The notes below the pieces were generated by a model. It was not told where the DNA came from. It did no database searches and saw nothing but the letters and a program-made list of their open reading frames with translations. A stretch of DNA of 8,293 bases from Salinibacterium sp. (GTDB lineage Bacteria > Actinomycetota > Actinomycetes > Actinomycetales > Microbacteriaceae), in NCBI GenBank assembly GCA_025352485.1, contig JANXTJ010000256.1, forward strand, positions 1 to 8,293. The letters run 5' to 3'. Shown here piece by piece: positions 6,648 to 8,293 of this stretch (the stretch's first letter is position 1; each line of letters starts with the position of its first letter). A program made the position numbers and the translations under genes.

Positions 6648-6715
6648 ATGAAGTCCTCCTCTTACGTTGTGCGTTGTTGTTCCGCGGGGTCAAAACCCGC
6701 AGAACCGCTTGGAAT
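6648..6715 (-). promoter_or_regulatory. rpsN-hup intergenic region with HU ribosome-binding site and weak hairpin
   Basis: AGGAGGA (6654-6660) is the HU Shine-Dalgarno. Further upstream GCGGG (6684-6688) and CCCGC (6696-6700) can form a 5-bp hairpin with a seven-base loop; no U-run follows, so it is at best a partial terminator or attenuator. TTGACC on the minus strand within that hairpin region resembles a -35, but I see no matching -10. Confidence 0.4.
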
Positions 6716-7021
6716 CTACCAGCTTGACTTAGTAATACCGGGCAACTCGCCCCGGTGCGCCATATCGCGGAAACGAACGCGTGAGACGCCGAACTGCGAC
6801 AGGAAGCCGCGCGGGCGGCCGTCAATAGCGTCGCGCCCACGAACACGCACGGGCGAGGCGTTACGCGGCAGCTTCTGCAGCCCGAGGCGCGCTGCCTCGT
6901 GGGACTCGTCGGTACCCGCCGGGTCGACGAGTGCTTTCTTGAGTTCAAGACGCTTGGTGGCGTAGCGGGCCACGATCACCTTGCGCTGCTCGTTGCGGGC
7001 AATCTTGCTCTTCTTAGCCAT
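6716..7021 (-). CDS. rpsN: 30S ribosomal protein S14, zinc-independent long form
   Basis: A 101-residue small-subunit protein. The C-terminal signature GRPRGFLSQFGVSRVRFRD (68-86) followed by HRGELPGITKSSW (89-101) is diagnostic for S14, and 101 residues is the length of the long type found in E. coli. There is no cysteine: the zinc-binding CxxC pairs of the short form are absent, so this is the C-minus type that works without zinc. It starts three bases after the rpmG stop, and its GAGGAG ribosome-binding site (7031-7036) lies inside the end of rpmG, indicating translational coupling. Genomes with this form may hold a second, zinc-binding S14; that cannot be judged here. Confidence 0.95.
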   Translation of the reverse strand: MAKKSKIARNEQRKVIVARYATKRLELKKALVDPAGTDESHEAARLGLQKLPRNASPVRVRGRDAIDGRPRGFLSQFGVSRVRFRDMAHRGELPGITKSSW

Positions 7022-7024
7022 GTG

Positions 7025-7192
7025 TTAGCGCTCCTCGCGGAATTCGACGTGCTGGCGGATGACCGGGTCATACTTCTTCAGCACCAGGCGGTCGGGGTTG
7101 TTGCGACGGTTCTTCTTGGTCACATAGGTGTAACCGGTGCCCGCCGTCGAGCGGAGCTTGATAATCGGACGAATGTCCTGAGCCTTAGCCAT
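7025..7192 (-). CDS. rpmG: 50S ribosomal protein L33, cysteine-free form
   Basis: Read on the minus strand from ATG 7190-7192 to TAA 7025-7027, this gives 55 residues beginning MAKAQDIRPIIKLRSTAGTG. The motif YTYVTKKNRRNNPDRLVLKKYDP (21-43, abbreviated: TKKNRR then LVLKKYDP) is characteristic of L33. The positions that carry CxxC pairs in the zinc-binding form are occupied by STAG and PVIR, so it is the zinc-free type. Its ATG overlaps the rpmB stop codon by one base (TAATG), which implies translational coupling to rpmB, and rpsN follows after three bases. The 55-residue length is normal for the family. Confidence 0.95.
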   Translation of the reverse strand: MAKAQDIRPIIKLRSTAGTGYTYVTKKNRRNNPDRLVLKKYDPVIRQHVEFREER

Positions 7193-7428
7193 TAGATCTT
7201 CTCCCCACGAGCGAGGAGGTCCTTGACGACCGACTCAATGCCACGAGCGTCGATCACTTTGATGCCCTTGGCGGACAGGGTGAGGGTGACGTTGCGGCGA
7301 AGCGAAGGCACGTAGTACTTCTTCTTCTGGATATTCGGGTCAAAACGACGCTTGGTGCGACGGTGCGAGTGTGAAATCGCGTGGCCAAAGCCGGGAACGG
7401 CTCCGGTCACCTGGCAGGTTGCTGCCAT
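7192..7428 (-). CDS. rpmB: 50S ribosomal protein L28
   Basis: A 78-residue large-subunit protein. The N-terminus MAATCQVTGAVPGFGHAISH followed by SHRRTKRRFDPNIQKKKYY is typical of L28, as is the later SAKGIKVIDARGIESVV region. It has a single cysteine (Cys5) in CQVTG rather than a CxxC pair, so it is read as the zinc-independent form. ATG 7428 is chosen because AGGAG lies seven bases upstream (7436-7440) and the family begins at this methionine; a 17-residue upstream extension in frame has no L28 similarity. It is the first gene of the rpmB-rpmG-rpsN run; its TAA overlaps the rpmG ATG. Confidence 0.95.
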   Translation of the reverse strand: MAATCQVTGAVPGFGHAISHSHRRTKRRFDPNIQKKKYYVPSLRRNVTLTLSAKGIKVIDARGIESVVKDLLARGEKI

Positions 7429-7452
7429 GGTTGTACTCCTGTTCTGGTTACC

Positions 7453-7479
7453 GTGGGGCTTCGCTTCCGCGGGCCCCAC
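7453..7479 (-). promoter_or_regulatory. Leader hairpin with GNRA tetraloop upstream of rpmB
   Basis: On the minus strand GTGGGGC pairs with GCCCCAC (7 bp, perfect). Inside, CGC and GCG close a GGAA tetraloop of the GNRA class, with an asymmetric internal loop (C opposite AA) between the two stems. The structure ends 12 bases before the AGGAG of rpmB and has no U-run, so it is not an ordinary terminator. A regulatory leader for the ribosomal-protein transcript is one explanation; a chance G/C-rich repeat is the other. Confidence 0.45.
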
Positions 7480-7533
7480 CCAAGATCACTTGTCGGCACG
7501 CGCCTTCCCCGAGTTACGCGGGAGAGTTGCGCA

Positions 7534-7562
7534 CATATACCGGCAGATACCGGCAACCTCAA
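7534..7562 (-). promoter_or_regulatory. Candidate promoter for the rpmB-rpmG-rpsN operon
   Basis: On the minus strand TTGAGG (7557-7562) and TATATG (7534-7539) are separated by exactly 17 bases, a plausible housekeeping -35/-10 pair. It would leave a leader of about 100 bases before rpmB ATG 7428, containing the hairpin at 7453-7479. The spacer is made of two copies of a 10-bp repeat (TGCCGGTATC, TGCCGGTATA), which is unusual. No Zur-type zinc operator is seen. Confidence 0.5.
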
Positions 7563-7585
7563 GAGCTTACGGGCAACTCCGGGCA
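7538..7585. repeat. Short repeats phased at 10 bp in the rpmB/hydrolase intergenic region
   Basis: On the plus strand TACCGGCA occurs at 7538-7545 and again at 7548-7555; related TACGGGCA is at 7568-7575 and TCCGGGCA at 7578-7585. The start positions are at offsets 0, 10, 30 and 40 bases, so all face the same side of the helix, with the 20-base register unoccupied. The first two copies lie in the spacer of the candidate rpmB promoter and the last two lie nearer the divergent hydrolase gene. Confidence 0.55.
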
Positions 7586-7602
7586 TCTGCAACAATCGGG
7601 CC

Positions 7603-8293
7603 ATGGTCGAGACGCTGCAAGACATCCTGATTGACACCAGTATCGACGACGCTTCACCGGGCTTGAAGGGTGTGTTGGGCGTTCCGGCCGGTCAGGGGCC
7701 GTGGCCGGGGGTCGTGATCGTGCACGAAGCGTTCGGCGTTGACGACGAGATGCGCAAGCAGGCCGCCCACCTCGCGAGCATGGGCTATCTGGTGCTCATG
7801 CCCGACCTGTTCAGCGCCGGCGGCGCGCGGCGCTGCATGGGGGCGACGATGAAGGCCCTCCAGCGCGGCCAGGGGCGGGCCTACGCCGACATCGAGTCCG
7901 CACGCCGTGTGCTGCTGGAACGGGATGACTGCAGCGGCGCCATCGGAGTGATCGGCTTCTGCATGGGCGGCGGCTTTGCCCTCCTCGTCGCGGCGGCCGG
8001 CTACGACGGAGCGCCCTCGGGCTTCGCCGCGGCGTCGGTGAACTACGGCATGCTCCCGAAAGATCTCGACGCCCTCGAACATTCCTGCCCGGTGGTAGCC
8101 AGTTACGGCGGGAAGGACATCGCCATCAGGGGCGGTGCGGCAACCCTCGAGGCGACGTACACGAAGTTTCGGGTGCCACACGATGTGAAGGAATACCCCG
8201 AAGCCAGTCACGCCTTCCTCAACGAAAAGATGAGCGGCCCGCTGCTGATCCGACCGCTGATGAAGATCACCGGTTTCGGCCCCAACCCGGATG
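7603..8293 (+). CDS. Dienelactone hydrolase family protein (3' partial)
   Basis: The window holds the first 230 residues and ends inside the gene, close to the usual family length of about 230-250. It is an alpha/beta-hydrolase with the dienelactone hydrolase catalytic set: nucleophile Cys120 in GFCMGGG (118-124), Asp172 in YGGKDIA (168-174), His203 in EASHAFL (200-206), and Glu42 in VIVHEAFGVDDEM (38-50), the residue that activates the cysteine in this family. Real members hydrolyse 4-carboxymethylenebutenolide in chlorocatechol breakdown, but many homologues act on other esters or lactones, so the substrate is unknown. ATG 7603 has no clear Shine-Dalgarno; AACAAT (7591-7596), six bases before the ATG, could be a -10 for a leaderless transcript (inference). 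It is divergent from rpmB. Confidence 0.9.
   Translation, partial: MVETLQDILIDTSIDDASPGLKGVLGVPAGQGPWPGVVIVHEAFGVDDEMRKQAAHLASMGYLVLMPDLFSAGGARRCMGATMKALQRGQGRAYADIESARRVLLERDDCSGAIGVIGFCMGGGFALLVAAAGYDGAPSGFAAASVNYGMLPKDLDALEHSCPVVASYGGKDIAIRGGAATLEATYTKFRVPHDVKEYPEASHAFLNEKMSGPLLIRPLMKITGFGPNPD

Noticed and set aside
6684..6700. Hairpin between rpsN and hup as an intrinsic terminator
   Set aside because: The stem is only 5 bp with a seven-base loop and no U-tract; it is mentioned only as part of the intergenic region.
7429..7479. Upstream in-frame extension of L28 (95 codons in total)
   Set aside because: The L28 family starts at the methionine at 7428, which has a well-spaced AGGAG; the extension covers the leader hairpin and is not L28-like.
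7429..7602. Search for a Zur box upstream of the zinc-independent ribosomal genes
   Set aside because: No AT-rich palindrome of the TGAAAATGATTTTCA type was found by eye, so no zinc operator is annotated.
1..8293. tRNA, rRNA, CRISPR array, insertion sequence or phage genes
   Set aside because: No cloverleaf-like sequence, spaced direct-repeat array, transposase or integrase motif, or terminal inverted repeats were seen in the window.

Overview
The window is from a high-GC Gram-positive bacterium, most likely an actinobacterium of the Microbacteriaceae type. This rests on strong G/C bias at third codon positions, GTG and TTG starts, a fused CopD-CtaG membrane protein, a DUF4383 protein and a DtxR/IdeR-type iron box. 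The assignment comes from sequence character only, not from a database search. Genes are densely packed; no gap exceeds about 175 bases. I see no mobile element, CRISPR array, tRNA or rRNA.

Layout. Bases 2-115 are the tail of an unidentified plus-strand gene. A plus-strand block follows: a DUF4383 membrane protein (190-597), a five-helix membrane protein with a histidine-rich extracytoplasmic tail (639-1172), and a heme oxygenase (1265-1912) starting with TTG behind an iron-box-like operator. Convergent to it, with a 4-base gap, is a PIF1-like superfamily 1B helicase (1917-3215, minus). Divergent from the helicase is a membrane-anchored protein of unknown function (3294-4256, plus). It converges, with a 10-base gap, on a 655-residue CopD-CtaG fusion (4267-6234, minus). 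Upstream of the fusion lies a perfect 28-bp palindrome, then a minus-strand run transcribed in the order rpmB (L28), rpmG (L33), rpsN (S14) and an HU-type nucleoid protein. Divergent from rpmB is a dienelactone hydrolase-family gene cut by the window end.

How the genes relate. Heme oxygenase releases iron from heme, and its upstream site suggests induction under iron starvation. CopD-CtaG points to copper delivery to cytochrome c oxidase, and the histidine-tailed protein may bind a metal or heme, so heme, iron and copper handling is a plausible loose theme. The three ribosomal proteins are all of the zinc-independent (cysteine-poor) form and form a tight translation operon: rpmB and rpmG overlap by one base, and the rpsN ribosome-binding site lies inside rpmG. 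The rpmB upstream region holds a candidate promoter, 10-bp-phased short repeats and a leader hairpin with a GNRA tetraloop. These are the least explained non-coding signals here.

I found no clear sign of a wholly new system. Most genes belong to recognisable families; the best leads are regulatory.
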